NCBI RefSeq assembly: GCF_025460765.1
Contig: NZ_JAMWEG010000021.1
Span: forward strand, 52,980 to 116,979
DNA length: 64,000 nucleotides
DNA from: Micromonospora sp. MA102
GTDB lineage: Bacteria; Actinomycetota; Actinomycetes; Mycobacteriales; Micromonosporaceae
Direction: 5' to 3'
The translations under genes were made by a program, and so were the position numbers. Below are positions 34,869-43,693 of the stretch, piece after piece. The notes beneath the pieces are model-generated. The model was not told the origin of the DNA. It was given only the letters and a program-made list of their open reading frames with translations, and searched no databases. How positions within the stretch are numbered: position 1 is the stretch's first letter; each line of letters begins with the position of its first letter.

Positions 34869-35711
34869 TTACAACATCTCCAGCGGTTGCGGGCCAGTCG
34901 GCGGCGGGAACGCCGCGTCGAGTGCCGCCACGTCCTCCTCAGTCAGATGCAGGTCGCGCGCTTCCGCGTTCTCCCGGGTGTGCTCGGGCTTGGACGAGCG
35001 GGGGATGGCCGCAACCGTCTCCTGCCCCAGCAGCCAGGCCAGCGCCACCTGAGCGGGCGTGGCCCCGTGCCGAGCGGCGACCTCCGCGACCTGCGGGTGG
35101 CCGAGCAGTCGACCCTGCTCGATCGGCGAGTACGCCATCACCGGGATTCGGTGCTCGCGTAGCCACGGCAGCAGGTCGAACTCGGGACCGCGGCGGGTGA
35201 GGTTGTACAGGATCTGATTGGTCGCGCAGGAGTTCCCGCCCGCCTCAAATAGATCCCTCATGTCCGAAAGATCGAAGTTGCTCACGCCCCACTGCCCGAT
35301 CTCACCGGCCTCGACGAGTTCGGCGAACGCCTCGATCGTCTCCCCGAGTGGATGCGCGCCGCGCCAGTGCAGCAGGTAGAGGTCGATGTGGTCGACGCCA
35401 AGTCGTTGCAGGCTGCGGCGGCAGGCCTGCACGGTTCCCTGTCGACTGGCGTTGGACGGCAGCACCTTGTCGACCAGAAAGACCTCGGCGCGTCGTCCGA
35501 TGATCGCCTCACCGACGAGTTCCTCGGAGGCGCCGTCACCGTACATCTCCGCAGTGTCGATCATGGTCATCCCCAGGTCGAGCCCGGCGCGTAGGGCGGC
35601 TATCTCGTCCTGCCGCCTCCCGGGGCGCTCGCCCAGATACCAGGTCCCCTGGCCGAGCACGGGCATGGTTTGGCCGGACGGCAGCTCGATCGCGGCGGCA
35701 GCGAGGGTCAT
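34869..35711 (-). CDS. aldo/keto reductase
   Basis: 280 aa, the normal AKR length. The catalytic tetrad is visible: Asp and Tyr in IDTAEMYGDG, Lys in LVDKVLPS, and His in LLHWRGA. The NADPH-binding C-terminal segment AIPRSSKPEHTRENAEA is intact. It is a cytoplasmic NADPH-dependent reductase of aldehydes or ketones with unknown substrate, closest in pattern to the YeaE/Gld-like group. It is divergent from the PfpI-family gene, with 240 bp between start codons. Confidence 0.9.
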   Translation of the reverse strand: MTLAAAAIELPSGQTMPVLGQGTWYLGERPGRRQDEIAALRAGLDLGMTMIDTAEMYGDGASEELVGEAIIGRRAEVFLVDKVLPSNASRQGTVQACRRSLQRLGVDHIDLYLLHWRGAHPLGETIEAFAELVEAGEIGQWGVSNFDLSDMRDLFEAGGNSCATNQILYNLTRRGPEFDLLPWLREHRIPVMAYSPIEQGRLLGHPQVAEVAARHGATPAQVALAWLLGQETVAAIPRSSKPEHTRENAEARDLHLTEEDVAALDAAFPPPTGPQPLEML

Positions 35712-35951
35712 GTCGCGACCTTTCCGTAGCCTGGGTACCAGCGGTTGCCTGCGTTACCCGCTGCGACAGGCAGCACACCCCGGTGCGGACCTTTCTCCGC
35801 GCAGGCCCTCGCTGTGCAGCGGGAATGTGCCCGATTGTCTGCCATCGAGCGGCAATCGCCGGCTTGTTTCCCGGTGCCGGAACCGGGAAGGCGACCGCGA
35901 GCGAACGATGCGCCGCCGACGGGGCGGTGCCGTGAAGGGAAGGCCGCAAAA

Positions 35952-36533
35952 ATGGCGCAGAGCCAGCAGCCACTGACCGGCAAGCGAGTCGCTTGCCTCG
36001 CCGCCGACGGGGTGGAGGACGTGGGGTACACCCAGTCCCGGGCCGCCGCGGAGCAGGCGGGGGCCGAGGTCCACCTGATCTCGTTGAAATCCGGCGCGAT
36101 TCAGTCGATGAACCAGGACATTAACCCGGCCAACCACTATCAGGTGGACCGGACCGTGAATGAGGCCAATGCGGCTGACTACGACGCCCTGTTGCTGCCG
36201 GGCGGAACGGTCAACCCCGACCGGCTCCGGATGAGCCCGCTGGCGATGGACTTCGTCCGGGCGTTTTTCCAACAACAGAAGCCGGTGGCGGCGATTTGCC
36301 ACGGCCCCTGGTCGTTGGTCGAGACCGGCATGGTCAACGGCCGGACCGTCACCTCGTTCCCCAGCCTGCGCACCGACATCCGCAACGCCGGCGGGAACTG
36401 GGTGGACCAACAGGTTCAGGTTGACAACGGCCTGGTCACCAGCCGTAGCCCCAGCGACCTTCCGGCCTTCTGCGCCAAGATGGTCGAGGAGTTCGCCGAG
36501 GGCAAACACGTCCGCCAAATGGCGACAGCCTGA
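35952..36533 (+). CDS. DJ-1/PfpI family protein
   Basis: 193 aa. The nucleophile elbow is AICHGPW (Cys near residue 117), preceded by YDALLLPGG and the conserved Glu in ADGVEDVGYTQ. This matches the YhbO/PfpI/general stress protein 18 group, which has protease, chaperone or deglycase-like roles in oxidative and carbonyl stress. An AAGGGAAGG ribosome site lies 8-10 bp before ATG 35952. A strong terminator follows at once. Sharing a divergent promoter region with the aldo/keto reductase suggests a common role in carbonyl detoxification. Confidence 0.9.
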   Translation: MAQSQQPLTGKRVACLAADGVEDVGYTQSRAAAEQAGAEVHLISLKSGAIQSMNQDINPANHYQVDRTVNEANAADYDALLLPGGTVNPDRLRMSPLAMDFVRAFFQQQKPVAAICHGPWSLVETGMVNGRTVTSFPSLRTDIRNAGGNWVDQQVQVDNGLVTSRSPSDLPAFCAKMVEEFAEGKHVRQMATA

Positions 36534-36534
36534 C

Positions 36535-36585
36535 CCGGTGGGGTTCAAGGCCGGGAGGATCAGCCCGGCCCTGAGCCCCCACCGG
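36535..36585. terminator. terminator after the PfpI-family gene
   Basis: A two-part hairpin: CCGGTGGGG pairs with CCCCACCGG, and inside it GGCCGGG pairs with CCCGGCC. It begins 2 bp after the stop codon and is followed by TTTCC. Confidence 0.8.
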
Positions 36586-36936
36586 TTTCCGGTTCATGGG
36601 CCACCCGGACAACATGATCCTCGGCTGGTCGGACGAGGACTATCGCGGGGTTGACCGACGCTCCCGGATGGACTGGATGGCCGGCCGCGGTCCGGCACGG
36701 GACCTCCGAGAGAAGACCGAAGTGGTCAGGGTCCGCCGGCTCCCCGCCTGGTCGGTGCCGGCTGTCGTCCCGCGGCCCGCTGACGCCAATCACGAGGGCA
36801 TGCTGCATCGACGTACGGCTCTGGGTGCCGTCGTAGTGGCGTCGGTATGGATCCCGGGAGCTGAAACCTCTGATCCCACCGGCAACCCGCTGACCAGGGC
36901 TCTCTCATCGTTCGTGGCCGGGGGAGTGGACGTCGG
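36586..36936. other. 351-bp gap, no supported gene
   Basis: A frame from ATG 36596 begins MGHPDNMILGWSDEDYRGVDRRSRMDW over about 40 residues and then becomes Arg/Pro-rich, running against the next - strand gene. It lacks a ribosome site and is not called. Nothing else was seen. Confidence 0.35.
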
Positions 36937-37827
36937 TCAGCTCTGCCGATGTTGCCCCTGCGGTCCTACCAGCCGAGCCGTGACCTGCCTCAGTGGCTGG
37001 CTGTTGTTGACGACCTTCTTCATCCGTTGCCACGCCTTTCGGGCTGGAGATCCGCCCAGCACGCCGCCCAGGCCCCCACCGCCGCCAGCCGCCGCCGCGC
37101 GGTTCTGAGCCAGTTGCTGAGTGGTCTGTCCGAGTTGTTGGCCGACCTGCTGGGTGGTCTGCTGCAGCGTCTGCGACAGCGGCCCATTGGGCCCCAGCGC
37201 CTCCTGCGCCGTCTGCCCGACGTGGTCGAGCGTCCGCGCTAGCGGCCCCTGCGGCCCGAGCACCTGTTGAGCTGTCTGCCCGACCTGGTTTACGGCGGTG
37301 TCCACCGTCTTGACCAGCGACTCGATGATCTGAGGGTTGCGCTCGATGGTGCGAAGGGCGCTGTCGAGAATGCCGCGGAGCTCATCGAGCCGAACCTCGA
37401 GCATCGCTTCGGCCTCAACGCCCTTGATATCGATCTTCACCGTGCCGAGCTGCGCCTGAATGCCCACGTCGAGTTGGAGCAGGCTACCCAGTCGGGCTCG
37501 CAGTGAGACGGAGGCGTCCAGGTCGTCGACCTCGACGTAGATCTCTTCGACCTTGGCCTGCGGGATCTGGAGGACGACGTCTGGGTCTGCCATCGTCTTG
37601 CTGCTGTGCCCGCCAGCCGGCTGGGGAAGTTCGTGTTCACCACGCTGCGGGGCGGCGGGGTAGTTGCCCCGCCGCTCGGCACCCGTTGGCTTACCGGCGG
37701 GACCGAGGTTGTCGCCACGACCGGACAGTCCCGCGCCCTCCTCGGCGTCGCGCTGTCGATCGACCTGTTCGCGCGGTTGCGCGGGCGACTCCCGTGCGCC
37801 CCTGCCCCGGCTCTCCGGTTCGGCCAT
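36937..37827 (-). CDS. hypothetical protein with Gln-rich repeats
   Basis: 296 aa. Residues 1-80 are charged and disordered (Arg/Glu/Gly-rich). Residues about 83-175 form a conserved domain (VVLQIPQAKVEEIYVEVDDL, KIDIKGVEAEAMLEVRLDEL) seen in uncharacterised actinobacterial proteins. The last third contains repeats of the type VGQTAQ(Q/E)xLGPxGPL and QQTTQQVGQQLGQ, with a short Gly-rich run near the end. No membrane segment or catalytic motif is visible. GAGGAG precedes ATG 37827. The repeats could form an amphipathic helical array that binds a partner or surface; this is an inference. Confidence 0.7.
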   Translation of the reverse strand: MAEPESRGRGARESPAQPREQVDRQRDAEEGAGLSGRGDNLGPAGKPTGAERRGNYPAAPQRGEHELPQPAGGHSSKTMADPDVVLQIPQAKVEEIYVEVDDLDASVSLRARLGSLLQLDVGIQAQLGTVKIDIKGVEAEAMLEVRLDELRGILDSALRTIERNPQIIESLVKTVDTAVNQVGQTAQQVLGPQGPLARTLDHVGQTAQEALGPNGPLSQTLQQTTQQVGQQLGQTTQQLAQNRAAAAGGGGGLGGVLGGSPARKAWQRMKKVVNNSQPLRQVTARLVGPQGQHRQS

Positions 37828-38270
37828 CCCGCACTCCTCGGGCCTCGCCTCGCATGCGGACTGGATGGAGCCCAACATCGGTATGTGGCTCCGATCCTCG
37901 GCCCACCCCCTCGGACCGGGTCGCGGTCTACCCGTGTGCCGAAGCATCAAACGGCTCAGCGGTGCGGCCGAGGAGACGGCGGATCAACTGCGCCTGAAAG
38001 CGAGGGGCAATCGGGTGACCATCTGCTCCCACCCGTGCCCGCGCGCTCACGACGAGCCAACGACAGGCAAAGCTGCGCCACCGGGTCGTTCATGGCTGTG
38101 TGCGCCCGGGGCCTGGCCGTCTATCAGGTGACCCAGGGAGTGGGCAGCAGTCGGCGCCTGCGCCTGCGGTGTGGTGGCTGATTCCGTCGGGCTGGTCGGC
38201 ACCTTCTTCGTGGCCACCGCGCCGACCGGGGTGGCGAAAGACCTCCGTGCCGACACCGAGAGGGAGCACC
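37828..38270. other. 443-bp intergenic between divergent genes
   Basis: It contains no recognised domain. Promoters for the - strand Gln-rich protein gene and the + strand gene pair must lie here, but no confident boxes were identified. Confidence 0.35.
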
Positions 38271-38342
38271 ATGACAACCGTCGGAGGGCTCACGACGAAC
38301 CGGTTGGTGCCGGTGGACGGCGACGAGCTCAGCTACCCGTGA
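38271..38342 (+). CDS. 23-codon upstream ORF
   Basis: ATG 38271 is preceded by AGAGGGAGCACC, a good ribosome site, and reads MTTVGGLTTNRLVPVDGDEL then SYP and stop. It ends 9 bp before the next ATG (38352). It could be a leader peptide that couples translation to the membrane protein gene. The sequence also resembles the first residues of alpha/beta hydrolases (VDGDELxY), so it may be the stub of a deleted gene. No homologue was tested. Confidence 0.4.
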   Translation: MTTVGGLTTNRLVPVDGDELSYP

Positions 38343-38351
38343 GGAACACCG

Positions 38352-39455
38352 ATGACTTACAGCGAACAGCACCGCCCGGAGATCGTCGTCGGGCTGGTGG
38401 CGACCCCGCCGGACCACCCAGCCCGGGTGGCCGCGCGGCTCACCGCCGAGCTGGCCGGCCGGCTCGCCGAGCGGGTGGACGCGGACGTACGGTGGACCGT
38501 TCGGGAAGGCTGGGGGGAGCTGGCGCCGCGCCGCGACGGTGGCGTTGAGGCGCTGCTCGACGACGTTGCGGAACGGCGCACCGGCGACCGGTGGGACGTC
38601 GCAATCTGCCTGACCGACCTGCCGCTGCACACCGAGGGGGTGCCGCTGGTCGCGCAGACCTCCGGCCGGCGCCGGGTCGCGATGGTGTCCCTGCCGGCGC
38701 TGGGACTGCAGCAGCTGCGAGCAGCCCGCGCGGCCGTTCCGGATATGGTGAGCCGACTACTCACCGACGCCTCGGACCAGCGGGTGCCGCGGGCCGGCTG
38801 GGCGCCGGCCGAGATGGTAAGCCGGGTTACGGCCATCCATCAGGTGGTCGGCAAGGCCGGGGAACTGGGTTACGTGGCCTCGCCGCTGATCGGCCGGGTG
38901 CGGCTGCTGGCCGGCATGGTCCGGGCCAACCGACCGGGACGGGCTCTGCTGGGCCTGTCCAAGCTGCTGGTCGGCGCCTTTGGCACTGCCGCGTTCGCGC
39001 TCACCACGGACACCATCTGGCAGATGGGCGATGCGCTCGGCGGACTCCGGCTCGCCGTGATCATGGTACTCGGGCTGACCGCGTTGGTGGCCTGGCTGAT
39101 CGTCGCCCACGGCCTGTGGGAGAAACCAGGCAGCGAGACACCGCCTGAGCTGGCCAGGCTGTTCAACCTGGGTACGATCCTCACCCTCACTCTGGCCACG
39201 GCGGTGTCCTACCTGGTCCTGTTCGCTGGCACGGTGCTCGTCGGGGCGCTGCTGATCGACACATCGGTGCTGGAGCAGACCTTGCAGCGACCGGTCGATG
39301 TCACCGACTACCTCACGCTCGCCTGGGTCACCAGTTCGCTGGCCACCGTCGGTGGCGCGATCGGCTCCGGGCTGGAGAACGAGGAAACGGTGCGAGCCGC
39401 CGCTTACGGCTACCATCCCGAACCCGGCGGCTGGCGGGACGAGAGGGACGGGTAG
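38352..39455 (+). CDS. membrane protein of unknown function with soluble N-domain
   Basis: 367 aa. Residues about 1-180 are a soluble alpha/beta region (EIVVGLVATPPDHPARVAARLTAEL; DVAICLTDLPLHTEG; RVAMVSLPALG). Residues about 195-345 carry about four hydrophobic segments (LLVGAFGTAAFALTT, LAVIMVLGLTALVAWLIVAHG, ILTLTLATAVSYLVLFAGTVLVGALL, YLTLAWVTSSLATVGGAIGSG). This architecture is known from uncharacterised actinobacterial membrane proteins; no function is assigned. The start at ATG 38352 follows the 23-codon ORF closely and lacks a strong ribosome site of its own, consistent with coupling. Confidence 0.72.
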   Translation: MTYSEQHRPEIVVGLVATPPDHPARVAARLTAELAGRLAERVDADVRWTVREGWGELAPRRDGGVEALLDDVAERRTGDRWDVAICLTDLPLHTEGVPLVAQTSGRRRVAMVSLPALGLQQLRAARAAVPDMVSRLLTDASDQRVPRAGWAPAEMVSRVTAIHQVVGKAGELGYVASPLIGRVRLLAGMVRANRPGRALLGLSKLLVGAFGTAAFALTTDTIWQMGDALGGLRLAVIMVLGLTALVAWLIVAHGLWEKPGSETPPELARLFNLGTILTLTLATAVSYLVLFAGTVLVGALLIDTSVLEQTLQRPVDVTDYLTLAWVTSSLATVGGAIGSGLENEETVRAAAYGYHPEPGGWRDERDG

Positions 39456-39683
39456 CCCCACCGTGGGCGGGGAGTGAGCGGACGCATGCCCGAGTCGCGA
39501 CCGAACCGCGGGGCACCACGCACGGATCGGGTTCATTCAGGGCAGTCAGCCCCTGGTCCGCCCGCGTTCGCCGGCCGGTTGCAGTGACGATGGGCTCCTC
39601 CCGACGCCCTCTGAGCCGCACGGGTTGTGCACGGGCCGGTTCGGGCGGGCGGAGGCGCGTCGGATGGCCGCCTCACTAGAAGA

Positions 39684-40946
39684 TCAGTGGAGACGGGCCC
39701 GTAGGTCGGCGATCCGATCGGTCGCTGCGATGAAGCCGGCGGCGTCAAGCTTGCCGCTGGTCTGCGCGCTGACCAGGGCGGCGGTGGCGGCTTCGCCCTG
39801 ACTGACATCACGGGCGGAGCACATGACGAGGTCCATGCCGGCGGTCGCGGCGGCAACCGCGCGCTGGCCGGTGCTGCCGTAGTGAGCCAGCGCACCGGCT
39901 TCCAGGGCGTCGGTGACGGTCACTCCGGTGAACCCGATGCGGCCGCGCAGTTCCTGCCTGACCACGGTCGGCGACAGGCCGGCCGGGCGGTTCGGGTCCA
40001 ACGCCGGGTAGATGGCCCAGGACAGCATTACGAGGTCGACGCCGCTGGCGACGGCGGCCGGATACGGGAACTCGTCGGTGCCGCGCACCGTGGCCAGCGA
40101 CTGGGACAGGGTGACCGGCCGGGTGTCGGTGTTCTGTGCCGCTGCCGCCCGCCCGAGTCCCGGGAAGTGCTTGGCGGTGGCAGCCACGCCGGTGCGCTGC
40201 TGGGCGCTGATGAACGCCCGCCCCAGGTGCGCGACGGTGCCGGGGTCCGCGCTGTAGGAGCGCTGATACTGGTCGATGAAGTTGCCCGCAGTGGAGTAGA
40301 TGTCGAGAACCGGGGCGAGGTTGACGTTCATGCCCACCGCGGCGAGGGTGCGGCCGGCTCCGGTGCCTGCCGCGGTCGCCGCGGCCACCGGATCGGCGGA
40401 CTGGCCGATCCGCTTCGCCGACAGCGCGGGCGCTCCCGGCAGGCGCCGGATCAGGCCACCCTCCTGGTCGACCATCAGCAGCAGCGGCAGGTGGACCGGG
40501 CTTTGCGCCTGGGCTCGTCGTAACTGGGCGATCACCGAGCTGATCTGAGCGGCGCCGGCGATGTTCTCCCCGAAGAAGATCACCCCGGCGGCCTCACCGG
40601 CGCGGATGATCCTCAACAGGCTCGCCGGTGGTGTCAATCCGGGATAGGAGTAGATGATCCGCTGCCCGGCCAGTTGCCGCATGGTCAGGCCGGCCGACCT
40701 GCTCGGCGCCGGCACGGACGGCACCGGCGCGGGGGACGCGCCCGGGCCCGTCGTGAGCGGCGCGGTCGACGGGGACGGCGATGCCACCCGTCCGCCACCC
40801 GACCCGCCGGACGCGGACCAGGTTGAGCGCGCCGCATCAGGGGTGGACGGCCCCGGCGTGCGGGCGTGTGAGGACTGGCACGCGGCCATGGCGAGGCCGA
40901 GCACCCCGGCCGCCAGTACGACGCGAACCTTCGCCGCTGGGTACAT
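39684..40946 (-). CDS. GH3 family lipoprotein, putative beta-N-acetylhexosaminidase
   Basis: 420 aa. A lipoprotein signal peptide ends in LAMAACQ (Cys near residue 23), so the enzyme is probably anchored outside the membrane. A Ser/Pro-rich linker to about residue 80 precedes the GH3 domain. Motifs: VDQEGGLIRRL, AAVGMNVNLAPVLD, TAKHFPGLG and the nucleophile segment GVTVTDALEAGAL. The KHFPG loop is typical of NagZ-type GH3 enzymes, which use a His as acid/base and remove N-acetylglucosamine in cell-wall recycling. GGAGG lies 5 bp before ATG 40946. After KHFPGLG the sequence reads RAAAAQNTDTRPVTL, and I do not see the usual DxH, so activity needs testing. Confidence 0.82.
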   Translation of the reverse strand: MYPAAKVRVVLAAGVLGLAMAACQSSHARTPGPSTPDAARSTWSASGGSGGGRVASPSPSTAPLTTGPGASPAPVPSVPAPSRSAGLTMRQLAGQRIIYSYPGLTPPASLLRIIRAGEAAGVIFFGENIAGAAQISSVIAQLRRAQAQSPVHLPLLLMVDQEGGLIRRLPGAPALSAKRIGQSADPVAAATAAGTGAGRTLAAVGMNVNLAPVLDIYSTAGNFIDQYQRSYSADPGTVAHLGRAFISAQQRTGVAATAKHFPGLGRAAAAQNTDTRPVTLSQSLATVRGTDEFPYPAAVASGVDLVMLSWAIYPALDPNRPAGLSPTVVRQELRGRIGFTGVTVTDALEAGALAHYGSTGQRAVAAATAGMDLVMCSARDVSQGEAATAALVSAQTSGKLDAAGFIAATDRIADLRARLH

Positions 40947-41366
40947 GGCCACCTCCGCACAGCCCACACCGATCCCGGCGCGCCTGACGAGAACCGGCAG
41001 TCAGTCGACGGTGACCGGTCTGCGGTGTCCCGATCTCATCCGCCGGCGACGATGAACGGTGGCGTCCGCTCCGGCGGCGATCGCCAGCGCTGCGCCTGCC
41101 GGTATTGGTGCCTCCCTGTGTCACCGGACCTCGTGCGGCGGCTCTATCAGCAGTATGTGCGGGACATCTGTCGGTGACTAGTGGTCATGGTGAGGTCCGG
41201 CTCGGCGCGCAAATTCCATGCTTTCGTACGCGAGGGCGAGGTCGCCCACCACGTGGTGTCGACCAGCCGCTTGTCCCGCCGTGCTAACCAAGAGGCGTAG
41301 GCTGCTGGCCCTGAGGGCATCGGGTACTGCGGCTGGCCTACTTTCCCGGAGGGCTGGTGGTACCAG
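40947..41366. other. 420-bp intergenic, no recognised gene
   Basis: A + strand stretch near 41185-41300 reads VRSGSARKFHAFVREGEVAHHVVSTSRLSRR with a stop at both ends. It is coding-like but unrecognised and could be a remnant. Nothing else was seen. Confidence 0.35.
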
Positions 41367-42320
41367 GTGAGAGCAGTCGTGTACGACCGGTACGGGCCCC
41401 CGGATGGGTTGCGAATCGAGAACCTCCCCAAGCCCTCACCCGCTGCCCGACAGGTGCTCGTCAAGATTGCGGCGACCTCGGTGAATTTGAGCGATTGGGA
41501 GACTCTGCAAGGTTCGCCACTGTATTCGCGCATCGGTGGGCTGCGCTCCCCGGCACGCCGGACCCTCGGCTCGGACATCGCCGGATGGGTCGACGCGGTG
41601 GGCTCCGCCGTCACTCGATTCCGACCCGGTGACGAGGTGTACGGCGACAACCTCATGCTCAAGGGCGGTTTCGCCGAGTACGCGATCGCGCCCGAATCGG
41701 TCCTGGCCCACAAGCCCGCCGCCCTGACCTTTGCCGAGGCGTCGGCGATCCCACAGGCGGGCGTGATCGCACAGCAGGGCACCGCGGGCGCCGCAGCCGG
41801 CGACCGGGTCCTGATCAACGGCGCCGGCGGAGGATCCGGTGCATTCGCGATCCAGCTAGCCAAACGACTCGGCGCTCAGGTAACCGGCGTTGACAACGCG
41901 GGCAAGCTCGACTTCATGCGGTCCGTCGGCGCGGACGAGGTGATCGACTACCGCAGCCGGGACTTCACCCGCAGTGGCCCGTACGATCTCATCCTCGATC
42001 TGGTCGCGCACCGATCGGTGTTCGCCTACCGCCGGGCACTGGCCCCCGGCGGCCGCTACCGGTGCGTCGGCGGATCGGTCCCGGCGCTGCTGCGCGTCCT
42101 GACGATCGGCGCGGTGGCCGGCCGGCTCACCCACCGCCGGCTGGGCGTGCTCGCCGTCCGGGAAGGGCCGACCCACTTCGAACCGGTGGCCGATCTCTGC
42201 GTGGCGGGTGACCTCGTCATCCACATCGACCGGGCCTTCACGCTCGAAGAGGCGCCCGAGGCGTTGGCCCACGTGGGTACGGGACGTGCCCTTGGAAAGG
42301 TCGTCGTGAGCGTCAACTGA
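41367..42320 (+). CDS. medium-chain NAD(P)-dependent dehydrogenase, quinone-oxidoreductase-like
   Basis: 317 aa. The GroES-like N-domain (MRAVVYDRYGPPDGLRIENL, TLGSDIAGWVDAVG, GDEVYGDNLMLKGGFAEYA) lacks the cysteine ligands of zinc alcohol dehydrogenases. The Rossmann domain has VLINGAGGGSGAFAIQLAKRLGA. This is the zinc-free QOR/reticulon-4-interacting-like branch of MDR enzymes, which reduce quinones or enones with NADPH. The start is GTG 41367. It is monocistronic; the substrate is unknown. Confidence 0.88.
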   Translation: MRAVVYDRYGPPDGLRIENLPKPSPAARQVLVKIAATSVNLSDWETLQGSPLYSRIGGLRSPARRTLGSDIAGWVDAVGSAVTRFRPGDEVYGDNLMLKGGFAEYAIAPESVLAHKPAALTFAEASAIPQAGVIAQQGTAGAAAGDRVLINGAGGGSGAFAIQLAKRLGAQVTGVDNAGKLDFMRSVGADEVIDYRSRDFTRSGPYDLILDLVAHRSVFAYRRALAPGGRYRCVGGSVPALLRVLTIGAVAGRLTHRRLGVLAVREGPTHFEPVADLCVAGDLVIHIDRAFTLEEAPEALAHVGTGRALGKVVVSVN

Positions 42321-42647
42321 CCGGCGACCGCAGATCTTTCCGCGATCGGTGCCGCGAACAACCGGATCTGCCGATGTGAGTACGTCGTGTTCAGCGTGAA
42401 TTGGGTGGCGTTCGACTTCGTCGATCGCAATGATTTCGGCGTGTATCAGTGTCCGCCTCGTTTGATCGAAATCTTTTGCAGTGCATCTGATGCAGATCCA
42501 GTTGAGGGACCCGGGCAGACCCAAACATTCGCTAATGATCTTGTGCCGGCTGTCGGGGAAGCTGGTCTTATCGGATGAGCGACTCGGCTCTGTCGATGCG
42601 TGGACAGTGCCCAGAGTTGGTCTGCAGTCCGACAGGTCGGTGCCTGG
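42321..42647. other. 327-bp intergenic, comparatively AT-rich
   Basis: Between about 42370 and 42560 base composition drops well below the neighbouring genes, which may mark inserted DNA. It begins with a degenerate copy of the interspersed repeat (42337-42380). A 65-codon frame from 42481 (MHLMQIQLRDPGRPK) has no known match and was not called. Confidence 0.4.
42337..42380. repeat. degenerate copy of the 82-bp interspersed repeat
   Basis: It contains TTTCCGCGATC and, about 30 bp later, GGATCTGCCGATGTGAG, which resemble the two conserved ends of the repeats at 51399 and 52294. The middle is about 30 bp shorter, as in the copy at 50665. Confidence 0.4.
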
Positions 42648-43637
42648 TCATCGGTTGACCGACTGGCCGGCTAGCTGATCGCCAAGAGGGCTGCGCCGGT
42701 ACAGAACGTGCCGTCCGTCGCGGGCGCGAGTGATCAGGCCTGTCGCGTGGAGGACCTGTAGGTGCTGTGACACGGCGCTGGGTGTGACTGTGAGCCGGCG
42801 GGCGATCTCCACGGTCGGTAGCGGTTCGGCAAGGAGGTGGAGCAGTCGCGCTCTGGGCGCGCCGAGGAGCGATGTGACGGCGGTCGCGTCGGCGGTCGGT
42901 GTCGGTGCCCAGAGCGTTGCTACTCCACGGCAGGGGTATGCCAGCAGTGGTGGCTCGTGCGGGCTGACTGGTGGGGCGGGCCTGTGGGAGAAGATGGATG
43001 GCACCAGCAGCAGTCCTCGGCCGGCTGCCGCGACGTGGTGCCTGCCGATCATCTTGTCGATGTGCAGGACGCCGTCCTGCCAGCGCAGATTCGGGTGCAT
43101 GTCGGCGAAGAGCAGGCGTGCGCCTCCTACGGCCAGTTGTCGGGCGCGGTAGGTCGTGTCCGCTTCCAGGACGAGTCGCATCTGCGGCCAGGTTGGCTTG
43201 ATCGCTGCTTGCCAATACCGGTGCAGGCGGTCGCAGATGGCGTCGCGGAGTGCGAGCACCGGCTCATCCTCGTTCGCGGTGATTCCCTCAAAGACGGCCG
43301 GTAGCCCGCCACGCGGGTACACGGCCAGCACGTCGCGGCGTACGACGTCCGGAGGTGTTCGGCGTACGGCGGCCAGTTCGTCCTCGAAGGCCGCGGCGAA
43401 GCTCGCCGGCCGGGGCGTGAGGAAGTCCGGAACGCAGCGGTCTGGCCCGACCAGGGACATCAGCAGGTCGGCACCGGGCGCGTCGAGTCTGCCGAGAACC
43501 GACCTGCGCCAGGGCAGGTGCAGCGCGTACAGGCCAGGCTCGCGTAACACTCGCAGGCTGAGCACGGCCTCGTGGATCGGCGAGATCGCGAAACGGGTGT
43601 CCGCGAGGTCTTCGACGCCGAGCATGATGCTGATCAT
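42648..43637 (-). CDS. ArsR-family winged-helix regulator with DUF5937-like N-domain
   Basis: 329 aa. The C-terminal 85 residues are an ArsR/SmtB HTH (LLGAPRARLLHLLAEPLPTVEIARRL, then TPSAVSQHLQVLHATGLI and RDGRHVLYRRS). The first 240 residues match the ligand-type domain found in front of such HTHs in actinomycetes (FAISPIHEAVLSLRVL, FFADMHPNL-like FADMHPNLRW). No metal-binding cysteines of classical ArsR are seen. ATG 43637 is chosen; a TAGGGT -10-like box 8 bp upstream suggests a leaderless transcript. It diverges from the SDR-MFS operon with only 56 bp between starts and probably represses it. Confidence 0.85.
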   Translation of the reverse strand: MISIMLGVEDLADTRFAISPIHEAVLSLRVLREPGLYALHLPWRRSVLGRLDAPGADLLMSLVGPDRCVPDFLTPRPASFAAAFEDELAAVRRTPPDVVRRDVLAVYPRGGLPAVFEGITANEDEPVLALRDAICDRLHRYWQAAIKPTWPQMRLVLEADTTYRARQLAVGGARLLFADMHPNLRWQDGVLHIDKMIGRHHVAAAGRGLLLVPSIFSHRPAPPVSPHEPPLLAYPCRGVATLWAPTPTADATAVTSLLGAPRARLLHLLAEPLPTVEIARRLTVTPSAVSQHLQVLHATGLITRARDGRHVLYRRSPLGDQLAGQSVNR

Positions 43638-43693
43638 TAAGCCATACCCTACATCCTTTGGCGTGCGCCGCCAGGTGCCGTGGACTTCCAGGC

